A stretch of DNA of 64,000 nt from Janthinobacterium sp. 61 (lineage in GTDB: Bacteria > Pseudomonadota > Gammaproteobacteria > Burkholderiales > Burkholderiaceae_D). The stretch is taken from positions 4,154,001-4,218,000 of the forward strand of contig NZ_PJMQ01000001.1 of assembly GCF_002846335.1 (NCBI RefSeq), in the 5' to 3' direction. The notes under the pieces are model-generated. The model saw only the letters and a program-made list of their open reading frames with translations, had not been told where the DNA came from and made no database searches. Shown here in pieces: positions 27,992-35,834 of this stretch (its first letter is position 1; the number at the start of each line of letters is the position of its first letter). The translations under genes were made by a program, and so were the position numbers.

Positions 27992-28402
27992 ATGACCTAT
28001 CTGAAAAAAATCACTGCCGCCCTGGCCTTTGCCAGCCTGTCCAGCATGGCCCTGGCCGCCGCCAATCCCTTGAGCGTGCACATCCTCGACCTGCAGAGCG
28101 GCCAGCCGACGGCGGGCGTGACGGTCACGCTGGAGCAAAAGAAAGGGGAAGGCTGGCAACAGCTGGCCAGTGCCGTGACGAATGCGCAAGGGCGCATCGC
28201 GGCCATGTATCCGGCCGAGGCACCCATGCAGGCGGGCGACTACCGCATCGTGTTTAAAACAGGCGAGCACTATGCGCGCCTGAAACAGGAAACATTCTTC
28301 CCCGAAATCCCCGTGCAATTTCACGTGGAAAAGACGGACCAGCATTATCACATACCGCTGCTGCTCAGTCCTTTCGGCTTTTCCACGTATCGGGGTAACT
28401 GA
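27992..28402 (+). CDS. hiuH: 5-hydroxyisourate hydrolase, periplasmic (transthyretin-like)
   Basis: A 136-residue protein with a signal peptide (ALAFASLSSMALA). The mature part is the transthyretin-like enzyme: LSVHILDLQSGQPTAGV with the catalytic His at the N-terminus, and the C-terminal YHIPLLLSPFGFSTYRGN, which differs from the usual YRGS tail only in the last residue. It converts 5-hydroxyisourate, the product of urate oxidation, to OHCU. Most bacterial forms are cytosolic; an exported form is known in enterobacteria, where hiuH is next to hprRS. Here it also sits by an HprSR-like pair. It begins 11 bases after the GlcG-type gene. Confidence 0.9.
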   Translation: MTYLKKITAALAFASLSSMALAAANPLSVHILDLQSGQPTAGVTVTLEQKKGEGWQQLASAVTNAQGRIAAMYPAEAPMQAGDYRIVFKTGEHYARLKQETFFPEIPVQFHVEKTDQHYHIPLLLSPFGFSTYRGN

Positions 28403-28416
28403 GGGGGAAATTAAAC

Positions 28417-29115
28417 TCAGCCGAGCGTTTTCGACGTCTGGCCGAACAGCACGCTTTTCGCGTCGCCGCTGACGGTGGGCTGCACGTTGATCTCGGCCGC
28501 GCGCGCGTACGCGCGCACGGTGGCGGGACGGGCGGCAATGGCCGCGAACCAGCGCGCCAGGTGCGGGAAATCTTCCAGCTTCTGGCGCTGGCGCGCGTGC
28601 GGCACGATCCACGGATAAATCGCCATGTCGGCGATCGAATACGTGTCGCCGGCAACGAATTCGCGGTCGGCCAGGCGCTTGTTCAGCACGCCGTACAAGC
28701 GGTTCGTTTCATTCACGTAGCGCGTGATGGCGTAGTCGATGGGTTCGGGCGCATATTGCACGAAATGGTGGTTTTGCCCGGCCATGGGACCCAGTCCGCC
28801 CATTTGCCAGAACAGCCATTGCATCACCTCGGCGCGGCCGCGCACATCCGCCGGCAGGAATTGCCCGCTTTTCTCGGCCAGGTATTGCAAAATGGCCCCC
28901 GACTCGAACAGGGACAGGGGCGCGCCGCCATCTTCCGGCGCCTGGTCGACGATGGCGGGGATGCGATTGTTTGGTGCGATGGCGAGAAATTCGGGCTTGA
29001 ATTGCTCGCCCTTGCCGATATGGACGGGAATAATGTTGTAGGGGATGCCCGCTTCTTCCAGAAACATCGTCACCTTGTGCCCATTGGGCGTGGTCCAGTA
29101 ATACAAGTCGATCAT
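28417..29115 (-). CDS. Glutathione S-transferase (YfcG/Ure2p-like)
   Basis: A 232-residue protein with an N-terminal thioredoxin-like GST domain (MIDLYYWTTPNGHKVTMFLEE, then NNRIPAIVD and the glutathione-binding LFESGAILQYLAEK) and a C-terminal helical domain with the conserved FVAGDTYSIADMAIYPWI segment. The T-P-N-G motif near the N-terminus and the C-terminal region place it in the Ure2p/YfcG (nu-like) group, which has disulfide reductase activity rather than classical conjugation. It is convergent with hiuH and separated from it by 14 bases. A contribution to thiol/oxidative stress handling is inference from this setting. Confidence 0.9.
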   Translation of the reverse strand: MIDLYYWTTPNGHKVTMFLEEAGIPYNIIPVHIGKGEQFKPEFLAIAPNNRIPAIVDQAPEDGGAPLSLFESGAILQYLAEKSGQFLPADVRGRAEVMQWLFWQMGGLGPMAGQNHHFVQYAPEPIDYAITRYVNETNRLYGVLNKRLADREFVAGDTYSIADMAIYPWIVPHARQRQKLEDFPHLARWFAAIAARPATVRAYARAAEINVQPTVSGDAKSVLFGQTSKTLG

Positions 29116-29306
29116 CGTCGTCTTTCAGCTCGTTGGCATAGGGTGGGCGTAACTATTGTCGCGCTGCAACTGGTGTGCATGGATATAATGCCACGTCAGC
29201 GAAAAACACGGCGGCGCGTGCCCCGTTTGCCTTATCAGCAAGCGCCCACACTCGCTGCAGCATTTATTTTTCCGCCATTCCTGAGTCCCATCAAAGAAAG
29301 CCGACC

Positions 29307-29732
29307 ATGCGCAAACTCCTGATCGTCATGCTCTCCGTCCTGCTGTCAGGCTGTGTCCAGGACTTCGCCATCTATCTGTTCGATGGCCAGGACCATTCCC
29401 TGACCGTGCGCCGCCAGCAACGTTATTTTTGGCAAGATACCGTGGAAGTGCAGCTGATGGCCACCAATTTGCCGCAATGCCAGCGTCTGCATATCCTGTC
29501 GACCGATGCACCCGCCGACATCAAGGTGGACCTGTTTGCGGCCGGCGATGGCCTGTGGAATATCCGCATGGGCAAGCAGTTGTGGCAGGCGGAAACGACT
29601 ACCTGCAATGCGCTGACGGAAATGGAAAACGACCCGAAAGCTGACCTGGGCCAGCCGGTCGGGCAATTCGTGGTCGTCGATGACAAGCTGGAATTCGAGC
29701 CGGCACCGCCAGCGGCGGCGCCAGCCCAGTAA
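29307..29732 (+). CDS. Small lipoprotein of unknown function
   Basis: A 141-residue protein with a lipoprotein signal peptide: positively charged start, hydrophobic core and lipobox L-S-G-C (Cys18), so it should be anchored in the inner or outer membrane (residue after Cys is Val, no Asp retention signal). The mature part has two cysteines (LPQCQRL and TTTCNAL) that may pair, and ends in a Pro/Ala tail. No family is recognised. The ATG at 29307 is used; the reading frame is open further upstream but does not look coding. The stop lies one base from the stop of the convergent chemoreceptor gene. Confidence 0.75.
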   Translation: MRKLLIVMLSVLLSGCVQDFAIYLFDGQDHSLTVRRQQRYFWQDTVEVQLMATNLPQCQRLHILSTDAPADIKVDLFAAGDGLWNIRMGKQLWQAETTTCNALTEMENDPKADLGQPVGQFVVVDDKLEFEPAPPAAAPAQ

Positions 29733-29733
29733 A

Positions 29734-31380
29734 TCAGCGCGCCGCCAGGCTGCGCAGCGGCTTTTTCGCCACGGCGTGTGGCGCGCCAGCCGAGCTTGCC
29801 GCGATGCGCGGCGCCGTCCCAGGTTCCTGCGCCGACAGCTTGAAGCGCGCCACCAGTTGCGCCAGCACGGCCGCCTGGTCCTGCATGCTGGACGCCGCTG
29901 CCGCCGCCTCCTCCACCAGTGCCGCATTTTGCTGCGTCACGCTATCCATTTCCGTGATCGCCTGGTTGACGTGGCCAATACCCGTGCTTTGCTCATGCGA
30001 GGCGGCCGTGATGTCGGCCATGATGTCGGTCACGCGCGAGACGCTGGCAACCACCTGATCCATGGTCGTGCCCGCCTGGGCGACGAGCGTGCTGCCAGCC
30101 GCGATACTGTCGACGGAAGCGCCGATGAGTTCCTTGATTTCCTTCGCTGCGCCAGCGGATCTTTGGGCCAGATTGCGCACTTCCGACGCCACCACGGCAA
30201 AGCCGCGGCCCTGCTCGCCCGCGCGCGCCGCTTCCACCGCCGCGTTCAGCGCCAGGATATTCGTCTGGAAGGCGATGCCATCGATGACGCCGATGATGTC
30301 GACGATTTTGCGCGACGAGGCGTTGATGGTGTCCATGGTGCCGATCACTTGCGCCACCACGGCGCCACCCTGGCGCGCCACTGCCGAGGCGGACTGCGCC
30401 AGCTCATTCGCCTGCACGGCGTTGCCCGCGTTTTGTGTCACGGTCGAGGTCAATTCCTCCATCGAGGCCGCCGTTTCTTCCAGCGAACTGGCCTGCATTT
30501 CCGTGCGCGCCGACAAGTCCATATTGCCGCTGGCAATCTCGCTCGATGCCGTGGCAATCGTTTCGGCGCTGTGGCGAATTTCGCTGATCGCGTCGACCAG
30601 GTTGGCCTGCATGGTTTTCATCGCGTACAGCACGCTGTGGCGGTCGTTGGCATGCGTGCGCACGTTGCCGCTCAAGTCGTTGTTGGCAATCTTTTCCGCC
30701 ACATCGGCTGCATACTCGGGGTCGCCGCCCAGCGCATGGCGCAGACTGCGGTTGATCGCCACGACGACGGCGGCCAGCAGCGCACACACCAGCAACAGCA
30801 CGCCCAGCGAGGTGAGCAGCGACTGGCGGAAGGCCGCGTCGATATCGTCCATGTACACGCCCACCACCAGGGTCCAGGCCCACGGCTTGTAGGCCACCAC
30901 GCGGCTCATCTTCGGCTCAGGATTTTTCTGGCCCGGACGGGGGAAATAATAGTGGACGAATCCCTTGCCCGCATCGCTCTTGCCGACGGCAACGATGTCG
31001 CGGTACAGATAGGTGCCGTTGGCATCCTTGAAGTCCGCCATGTTCTTGCCGTTGGTTTGCGGCGCGGCGGGATTCATCACGACAACGGCATCGAGGTTGA
31101 TAATGGACAAATAGCCGGTCTCGCCAAAACGCATGCTCTTGATGACGGCGGTCGCCTGCTTTTGCGCCTCTTCCTGCGTCAAGGCGCCGCTGGCGGCCAG
31201 GTCGCCGAACATCTTGACGGCGCCCAGGCCCAGGTCGGCGGCATTGCTCAGGTCAGCGCTGCGCTCTTCGATGCGGATCTTGCGAATTTCCAGGGCGTTG
31301 TAGACAAAAATAACGGTGATGCACAACAGGCTGCAAATCAGGGGGATCCATAACTTCTGCTGGAACGTCAATTTCTTCAT
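29734..31380 (-). CDS. Methyl-accepting chemotaxis protein with single Cache domain
   Basis: A 548-residue transducer. Membrane helix 1 lies at about residues 8-28, an sCache_2-type sensor at about 35-185 ([19 protein letters not shown] and the closing [15 protein letters not shown]), membrane helix 2 near 187-209, then HAMP and the signalling domain with the conserved tip [24 protein letters not shown]. sCache_2 sensors commonly bind small organic acids, but the ligand here is unknown. Unlike the two other chemoreceptors in the window it lacks a WEEF-type tail (ends RSLAAR). The ATG at 31380 follows GGAG with an 8-base spacing. Confidence 0.93.
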   Translation of the reverse strand: MKKLTFQQKLWIPLICSLLCITVIFVYNALEIRKIRIEERSADLSNAADLGLGAVKMFGDLAASGALTQEEAQKQATAVIKSMRFGETGYLSIINLDAVVVMNPAAPQTNGKNMADFKDANGTYLYRDIVAVGKSDAGKGFVHYYFPRPGQKNPEPKMSRVVAYKPWAWTLVVGVYMDDIDAAFRQSLLTSLGVLLLVCALLAAVVVAINRSLRHALGGDPEYAADVAEKIANNDLSGNVRTHANDRHSVLYAMKTMQANLVDAISEIRHSAETIATASSEIASGNMDLSARTEMQASSLEETAASMEELTSTVTQNAGNAVQANELAQSASAVARQGGAVVAQVIGTMDTINASSRKIVDIIGVIDGIAFQTNILALNAAVEAARAGEQGRGFAVVASEVRNLAQRSAGAAKEIKELIGASVDSIAAGSTLVAQAGTTMDQVVASVSRVTDIMADITAASHEQSTGIGHVNQAITEMDSVTQQNAALVEEAAAAASSMQDQAAVLAQLVARFKLSAQEPGTAPRIAASSAGAPHAVAKKPLRSLAAR

Positions 31381-31670
31381 GCTATGTCTCCAACTCTCTA
31401 TTGTCCGGGGAAGGGGGCGTGGCCTGCTTCCAGCTCTGCAGGCCAGGAATGCGGCGGCGACGGTGCTCTGGCGGCACCGTTCAGACGTCTCCAGCATACG
31501 CTTGAACTACCGATATTTACAATGCTGGGAAGCAATGTTTTTTGCCCGGTGTTGTTAATGGGCTGCGACAATGGATGAGAATTGATGTTGCGTTGCAATA
31601 AAAATGTGGGCAGCGGCCGTCATTCTTTTACGCTACAGTCACTGCAATTGCTCACCGTGCAGGGAGTCCC

Positions 31671-32099
31671 ATGTCAACCACCTTTACCTGGCAAGGCTTT
31701 GCCATCCTGTCTGCCGTGTTTGCGGCCATGACAGCCATTCTGGGCAAGCTGGGCGTGGCCCATCTGAACAGCAACATGGCCACCCTGATACGCACGGGGG
31801 TCATCCTGCTGGTGACGGCGGCCATCATCTCGCTACGCGCGGAATGGCAACGCCCCAGCGGCGGCAACTGGGTGGGCTGGACTTGCCTGATCGCTTCGGG
31901 CGTGGCCACGGGACTGTCGTGGCTATGCTATTTCCGCGCGCTGCAACTGGGTCCCGTCTCGCTGGTGGCACCCGTCGACAAGCTCAGCGTGGCGCTGGTG
32001 ATGCTGGCCGGCTGGCTGGTCCTGGGCGAGCCGTTCACCCTGAAAGCGGCGGCCGGTGGCGGCTTGATCGTGCTCGGCTCGCTGATTTTGCTGCTGTAA
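31671..32099 (+). CDS. EamA-domain small membrane transporter
   Basis: A 142-residue membrane protein with five predicted helices forming a single EamA/DMT repeat (FAILSAVFAAMTAILGKLGV at the start; CYFRALQLGPVSLVAPVDKLSVALVMLAGWLVLGE near the end). Half-length EamA proteins work as dimers. Substrate unknown. The ATG is preceded by AGGGAGT. It stands apart from its neighbours; the chemoreceptor upstream is on the other strand. Confidence 0.85.
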   Translation: MSTTFTWQGFAILSAVFAAMTAILGKLGVAHLNSNMATLIRTGVILLVTAAIISLRAEWQRPSGGNWVGWTCLIASGVATGLSWLCYFRALQLGPVSLVAPVDKLSVALVMLAGWLVLGEPFTLKAAAGGGLIVLGSLILLL

Positions 32100-32172
32100 A
32101 ACATTCCACGGCACGCGGCGGCGCGCCTGTGTCAGAATGCACGCCGCATAGATCGATACACGAAAGAACAGC

Positions 32173-32538
32173 ATGACCAAGAATGAAGCCATGAAACGCA
32201 TCAACGACCGCCTGGGCAAACCTGCCCTGACGGACAAGAACACGCATTTTGCCAGCGTCGCCAGCTATGGCACGGACGAAGGGTGGTGGTTGAAGATTCC
32301 CTTCCTGACCTTCAAGCAGGAATTGCACTTCATCCTCAACAATGAAAAGACGAAAAGCTTCCAGCACCTGAAAATCGGCGCCAACCAGATCCTCAGCCCC
32401 GGCATGAGGTTCCGCAGCACGGGCGGGGCGGCCGACGCCTTTATGTCGGCCTCGGCGCCGAAACGCCTGGTCGACTTGCTCGACGGCGGCAGCAAGTACA
32501 ACTTCACCAAGCACTTCGTCAACGACTACCGCTACTGA
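32173..32538 (+). CDS. Conserved small protein of unknown function
   Basis: A 121-residue protein without signal peptide or membrane helices. It is basic, with a central aromatic segment (DEGWWLKIPFLTFKQELHFI) and a short C-terminal basic-aromatic tail (YNFTKHFVNDYRY). I do not recognise a family. It starts 73 bases after the EamA-type gene on the same strand, so co-transcription is possible. A short copy of a palindromic repeat follows its stop. Confidence 0.6.
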   Translation: MTKNEAMKRINDRLGKPALTDKNTHFASVASYGTDEGWWLKIPFLTFKQELHFILNNEKTKSFQHLKIGANQILSPGMRFRSTGGAADAFMSASAPKRLVDLLDGGSKYNFTKHFVNDYRY

Positions 32539-32541
32539 AAC

Positions 32542-32585
32542 ACCTGAGCAAACCTGCTGCGCGGCGCGCTACGGTTTTGTCAGGT
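32542..32585. repeat. Short copy of a palindromic interspersed repeat
   Basis: A 44-base hairpin with 13-base arms ACCTGAGCAAACC and GGTTTTGTCAGGT (two mismatches) around a GC-rich core containing GCGCGGCGCGC. The left arm end and core match the left end of the 120-base element at 40968, and the right arm matches its right end, so this is an internally deleted relative. Its right arm supplies the stop codon of the gene at 32580-33005. Confidence 0.6.
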
Positions 32586-33005
32586 ACTCCTGCCATTGTT
32601 ACCTTCCCTTGGCGGCAGCCAGGCCCTGATCAAATGCTGGGCGATGTCGAGCGCGTCGTCGCGGCTGGTGCCGAAATGCAGGGGATAGCCCCAGAACTGG
32701 CCGAACATGACGGCAAAGGTCTTGCCCGCCAAACGCTTGGCCGCGCTCGGTTCGACCAGTACCATGCCCTGGATATACGCGCGCAGGGCGGCCTTGTGCC
32801 GCTTCATCCACAGCACGGCGTGCTTGCGCTCTTCCTGCGGATGCGCATGCCCATCCTCGTCCAGGCCGTCTTCGCTGAGAATGACAAACGCCTGCTGGCG
32901 CGCCAGCAGAGCCTCGAACTGGGCGAACAAGGCATCGTCGTGGCTGCTTGCCGTACTGTCGCGGTGCAGCCAGACGAGAGGGAAATCAGTAATATCGAGT
33001 TGCAT
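32580..33005 (-). CDS. Small cytoplasmic protein of unknown function
   Basis: A 141-residue acidic protein with no signal peptide. It contains a long helical stretch (DALFAQFEALLARQQAFVILSEDG) and a charged middle part (HAHPQEERKHAVLWMKRHKAAL). No family is recognised. The ATG at 33005 follows AAGGAG; the frame stays open to 33122 but without a ribosome site. Its last codon and stop lie inside the right arm of a palindromic repeat, so the present C-terminus may have been shaped by insertion of that element. Confidence 0.65.
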   Translation of the reverse strand: MQLDITDFPLVWLHRDSTASSHDDALFAQFEALLARQQAFVILSEDGLDEDGHAHPQEERKHAVLWMKRHKAALRAYIQGMVLVEPSAAKRLAGKTFAVMFGQFWGYPLHFGTSRDDALDIAQHLIRAWLPPREGNNGRST

Positions 33006-33177
33006 GAGGGACTCCTTCAAAGGGGGGGGATGCCGTTCCTCCTGGCCTTCATCAGAACACGGGCGGCGGCGGTTGCCGTTGAAGCGGGGCTGCGGATGCC
33101 CATACGATACCGTTGGCGGCATTGCGCGTCATTGCATAAAATAGCCACAATATTATTCAATCCAGCCAAAGTTCCCC

Positions 33178-34014
33178 ATGCCTCATCTCCTCTTGCCCGA
33201 CCTGCTGTCGACGCGGCTGGGCGCAGCCAGCGTCACCATCGATTTCGACGTCGATGGCGTGCTGCGTCCACTGCTGGCCGTGGGGCTGGCCAGCGTGCGC
33301 GAAGATGCGGAACAGGCGCCGCACCAGCACCGCAAGGGGCAGCTGCTGTATGCCACGCGAGGCGTGATTCATTGCGAAGTGGAAAGCGGCGTGTGGATCG
33401 TGCCGCCCCAGTGCGCCGTGTGGATACCGGGCGGCCTGATGCATGCGGCGCAGGGCGTGGGCGAGGCGGAATGCTATTGCCTGTTTGTCGAGCCGGCCAC
33501 GGCACCAGCCCTGCCCGTCGTCTGCTGCACCGTGGCCGTCTCGCCCTTGCTGCGCGAACTGATCACCAAGGCAGCCTGCTTTCCCACCTTGTACGCACTG
33601 CACGGGGCGCAGGAACGCCTGGTGGCCACCCTGCTCGATGAGCTGGCAGCCGCGCCCGTGGAAGACTTGCATTTGCCGATACCGCGCGACGCGCGCCTGC
33701 GCCGCCTGGCCGCCATGCTGCTGGCGCAACCGTCCGATAAAAGCACCCTGGCCGAATGGGCCAGCCGCATCGGCATGAGCGAGCGCAGCATGACCCGGCA
33801 GTCACTGGAGGAAATGGGCATGAGCGTGGGCCGCTGGCGCCGGCAATTGCATGTCATCCTTGCCTTGCAAGGGCTGGCGCAAGGCCACAGCGTGAAAGCG
33901 GTGGCCTTGGAACTGGGCTATGAAAATACCAGCGGTTTTGTCACAATGTTCCGCAAGGCGGTGGGCAAGCCGCCGGCGCGCTATCTGGCGGAACGGGAAT
34001 CCGGACGCGCATAA
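33178..34014 (+). CDS. AraC-family transcriptional regulator
   Basis: A 278-residue regulator of the same short cupin-sensor type as the one at 9048. The sensor part has HQHRKGQLLYATRGVIHCEV and PPQCAVWIPGGLMHA, and the C-terminal double helix-turn-helix ends YENTSGFVTMFRKAVGKPPARY. Between them lies the MLLAQPSDKSTLAEWASRIGMSERSM segment typical of the first recognition region. No adjacent operon suggests the target. It ends 2-3 bases before a palindromic bidirectional terminator shared with folE. Confidence 0.9.
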   Translation: MPHLLLPDLLSTRLGAASVTIDFDVDGVLRPLLAVGLASVREDAEQAPHQHRKGQLLYATRGVIHCEVESGVWIVPPQCAVWIPGGLMHAAQGVGEAECYCLFVEPATAPALPVVCCTVAVSPLLRELITKAACFPTLYALHGAQERLVATLLDELAAAPVEDLHLPIPRDARLRRLAAMLLAQPSDKSTLAEWASRIGMSERSMTRQSLEEMGMSVGRWRRQLHVILALQGLAQGHSVKAVALELGYENTSGFVTMFRKAVGKPPARYLAERESGRA

Positions 34015-34016
34015 AA

Positions 34017-34038
34017 AAAGGCGGCATATGCCGCCTTT
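34017..34038. terminator. Bidirectional intrinsic terminator
   Basis: AAAGGCGGCAT followed directly by its complement ATGCCGCCTTT: an 11-base perfect palindrome without a separate loop, with an A-run before it (34013-34019) that becomes a T-run on the other strand. It ends the AraC-type gene on the plus strand and folE on the minus strand. Confidence 0.8.
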
Positions 34039-34061
34039 GTCCTGCATCATCACTCAAATCA

Positions 34062-34628
34062 TCACACTTCTCGCGCCAGGGCGAGGAATTCCGTGCGCAG
34101 CGCCAGGTTAGGCTGCATCTCGCCCAGCATGGCCGAAGTGATGGTTTCTTCGCCCGGCGTGCGGATACCGCGGCTTTCCATGCACAGGTGACGGCAGCGT
34201 ACGACCACGCCCACCGACTTCGGCTCCAGCACTTCCATCAGGGCATTGGCGATCTGCATCGTCATGCGTTCCTGCACTTGCAGGCGCTTGGAGAAGCAAT
34301 CGACCAGGCGCGTCAGTTTCGACAGGCCGACGATCTTGCCGTTAGGCACATAACCGATGGTGGCCTTGCCAAAGAACGGCGCCAGATGGTGTTCGCAATG
34401 GCTGTAGACGGGAATGCCGCGCACGACGATCAGCTCGTTATACTGTTCCGCGCCATCTTCAAAGGCTTTCAACAAGTCCACCGGATCCTGGCCATAGCCG
34501 GACGTCCAGTGCTTCCATGCCTTGGCCACGCGCGCCGGCGTTTCCAGCAAGCCAGGACGCTGCGGATCTTCACCAAAGCTGCTGATCAGCCGGCGCCAGT
34601 CGTTTTCGGAGAATTCTTCTTGAGACAT
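34062..34628 (-). CDS. folE: GTP cyclohydrolase I
   Basis: A 188-residue enzyme that converts GTP to 7,8-dihydroneopterin triphosphate, the first step of folate and tetrahydrobiopterin synthesis. Zinc-binding and catalytic signatures are clear: the V-Y-S-H-C-E-H-H-L-A-P-F motif and the second motif R-C-R-H-L-C-M-E-S-R-G. The ATG at 34628 gives the usual length; a longer open frame upstream overlaps the Nudix gene's strand without family similarity. It is followed by a bidirectional terminator. Confidence 0.95.
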   Translation of the reverse strand: MSQEEFSENDWRRLISSFGEDPQRPGLLETPARVAKAWKHWTSGYGQDPVDLLKAFEDGAEQYNELIVVRGIPVYSHCEHHLAPFFGKATIGYVPNGKIVGLSKLTRLVDCFSKRLQVQERMTMQIANALMEVLEPKSVGVVVRCRHLCMESRGIRTPGEETITSAMLGEMQPNLALRTEFLALAREV

Positions 34629-34702
34629 GCTAAACCACCCTAAAATTTTCAATTGCCGCCAGTATATAGAAAATGCGGCAAGCTGCCCGGGCAGCCCTTG
34701 CT

Positions 34703-35572
34703 TTACGACACTGCCGGCGGGCGGTGCGCTCTCACCAGCAGCGCGGAAATCGACACGCTGGAACTCGCTTCCGGCCAGGCATCGCCGGGGCCGAACCAGC
34801 GCGCTTCGGCGATCTCGTTTTCGTCCAGGCGGATCTCGCCATCGAGGTAATCGGCCGTAAACGCGATCATCAGCGAATGGGGAAACGGCCAGGACTGGCT
34901 CATGAAGTACTGCAAGTTGTGCACGCGCAAGCCGACCTCTTCCATCACTTCGCGGTGCACGGCTTCCTCGATCGATTCGCCCGCTTCCAGGAAACCGGCC
35001 AGCGGGCTGAAACGCTGCGACGGCGAATGCTTGTGCATGGCCAGCAGCACGGAATCGCCCTTGCGGATCAGCACCATCATGGCGGGCGAAATGCGCGGAT
35101 ACGCCAGCATGCCGCAGGCGGCGCACGTAAAGCAGCGTTCGCCACGCGTGCGCCGCATGGGCGCCGCGCACACGCCGCAATGACGGTGCGTGCGCGCCCA
35201 CTCGGCCAGCTGCACAGCACGGCTGGCAAGGCCCAGGAAGGCATCGTCGACGGCATTGAATAGCGAGCGCATGCCGTGCCAGGCCAGGGGGCCAGCAGCA
35301 GGCAAGGCGTCGTCATCCGTCCAGACAGTCTGGCAATAGCGGCCCTGCCACAGGCCCACGGGCTGCGCGCGGCTCAAGTCAATATCGAGCGTGGCCGCCT
35401 CGGCGGCAGTGGGCAGGGTCAGCTCGGGCGTACGCAACAGCAAGCGCCCGCGGTGAAAGACAAATGTCAGCGTCTCGGTGGCGGCCGGGGCCGGTTCAGG
35501 CGCATCAATCAGGGGCACAAAGGCATCAGGAGTCTGCAGCATGCTGGAAGTCAGTTTGTAAAGGTTGCTCAT
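34703..35572 (-). CDS. nudC: NADH pyrophosphatase-type Nudix hydrolase
   Basis: A 289-residue protein. It has the NudC arrangement: an N-terminal domain, a four-cysteine zinc ribbon (HCGVCAAPM...RCFTCAACG), then a Nudix box GFLEAGESIEEAVHREVMEEVGL (G-x5-E-x7-REUXEEXGU pattern complete) and downstream the SQSWPFPHSLM motif that marks NAD(H)/NAD-capped-RNA hydrolysing members. It cleaves NADH to NMNH and AMP and can remove NAD caps from RNA. Two adjacent ATGs (35575, 35572) precede the body; the second has the better spacing to GGAG. Confidence 0.9.
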   Translation of the reverse strand: MSNLYKLTSSMLQTPDAFVPLIDAPEPAPAATETLTFVFHRGRLLLRTPELTLPTAAEAATLDIDLSRAQPVGLWQGRYCQTVWTDDDALPAAGPLAWHGMRSLFNAVDDAFLGLASRAVQLAEWARTHRHCGVCAAPMRRTRGERCFTCAACGMLAYPRISPAMMVLIRKGDSVLLAMHKHSPSQRFSPLAGFLEAGESIEEAVHREVMEEVGLRVHNLQYFMSQSWPFPHSLMIAFTADYLDGEIRLDENEIAEARWFGPGDAWPEASSSVSISALLVRAHRPPAVS

Positions 35573-35684
35573 CATACTCCCGCTGCCAGACGCTTGCGCG
35601 CATAGCAGCGGCCGGAGCGCAAAGCAAGCATTCATGCGCCAGGACAGTGTTTTTTTCGCGGTACACCTGATCCGTTGCGTAAAC

Positions 35685-35703
35685 GATACTGATAACGATT
35701 CTC
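35685..35703. promoter_or_regulatory. Fur box upstream of the siderophore receptor
   Basis: The 19-base sequence agrees with the E. coli Fur consensus GATAATGATAATCATTATC at 15 of 19 positions. It lies 132-150 bases upstream of the receptor start codon. It indicates repression by iron-loaded Fur. Confidence 0.75.
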
Positions 35704-35834
35704 ATTTACGAAATAGCGCCAAGTTATTACAATAACGCCTCCCGTCTCCATCGCCAGCCACTTGTCCGCGTGCCCAAGCACAGCGGCGCAGAGCCAGCCA
35801 GGAACCACTACCCTGACCTTATCGAGAGAGCAAG

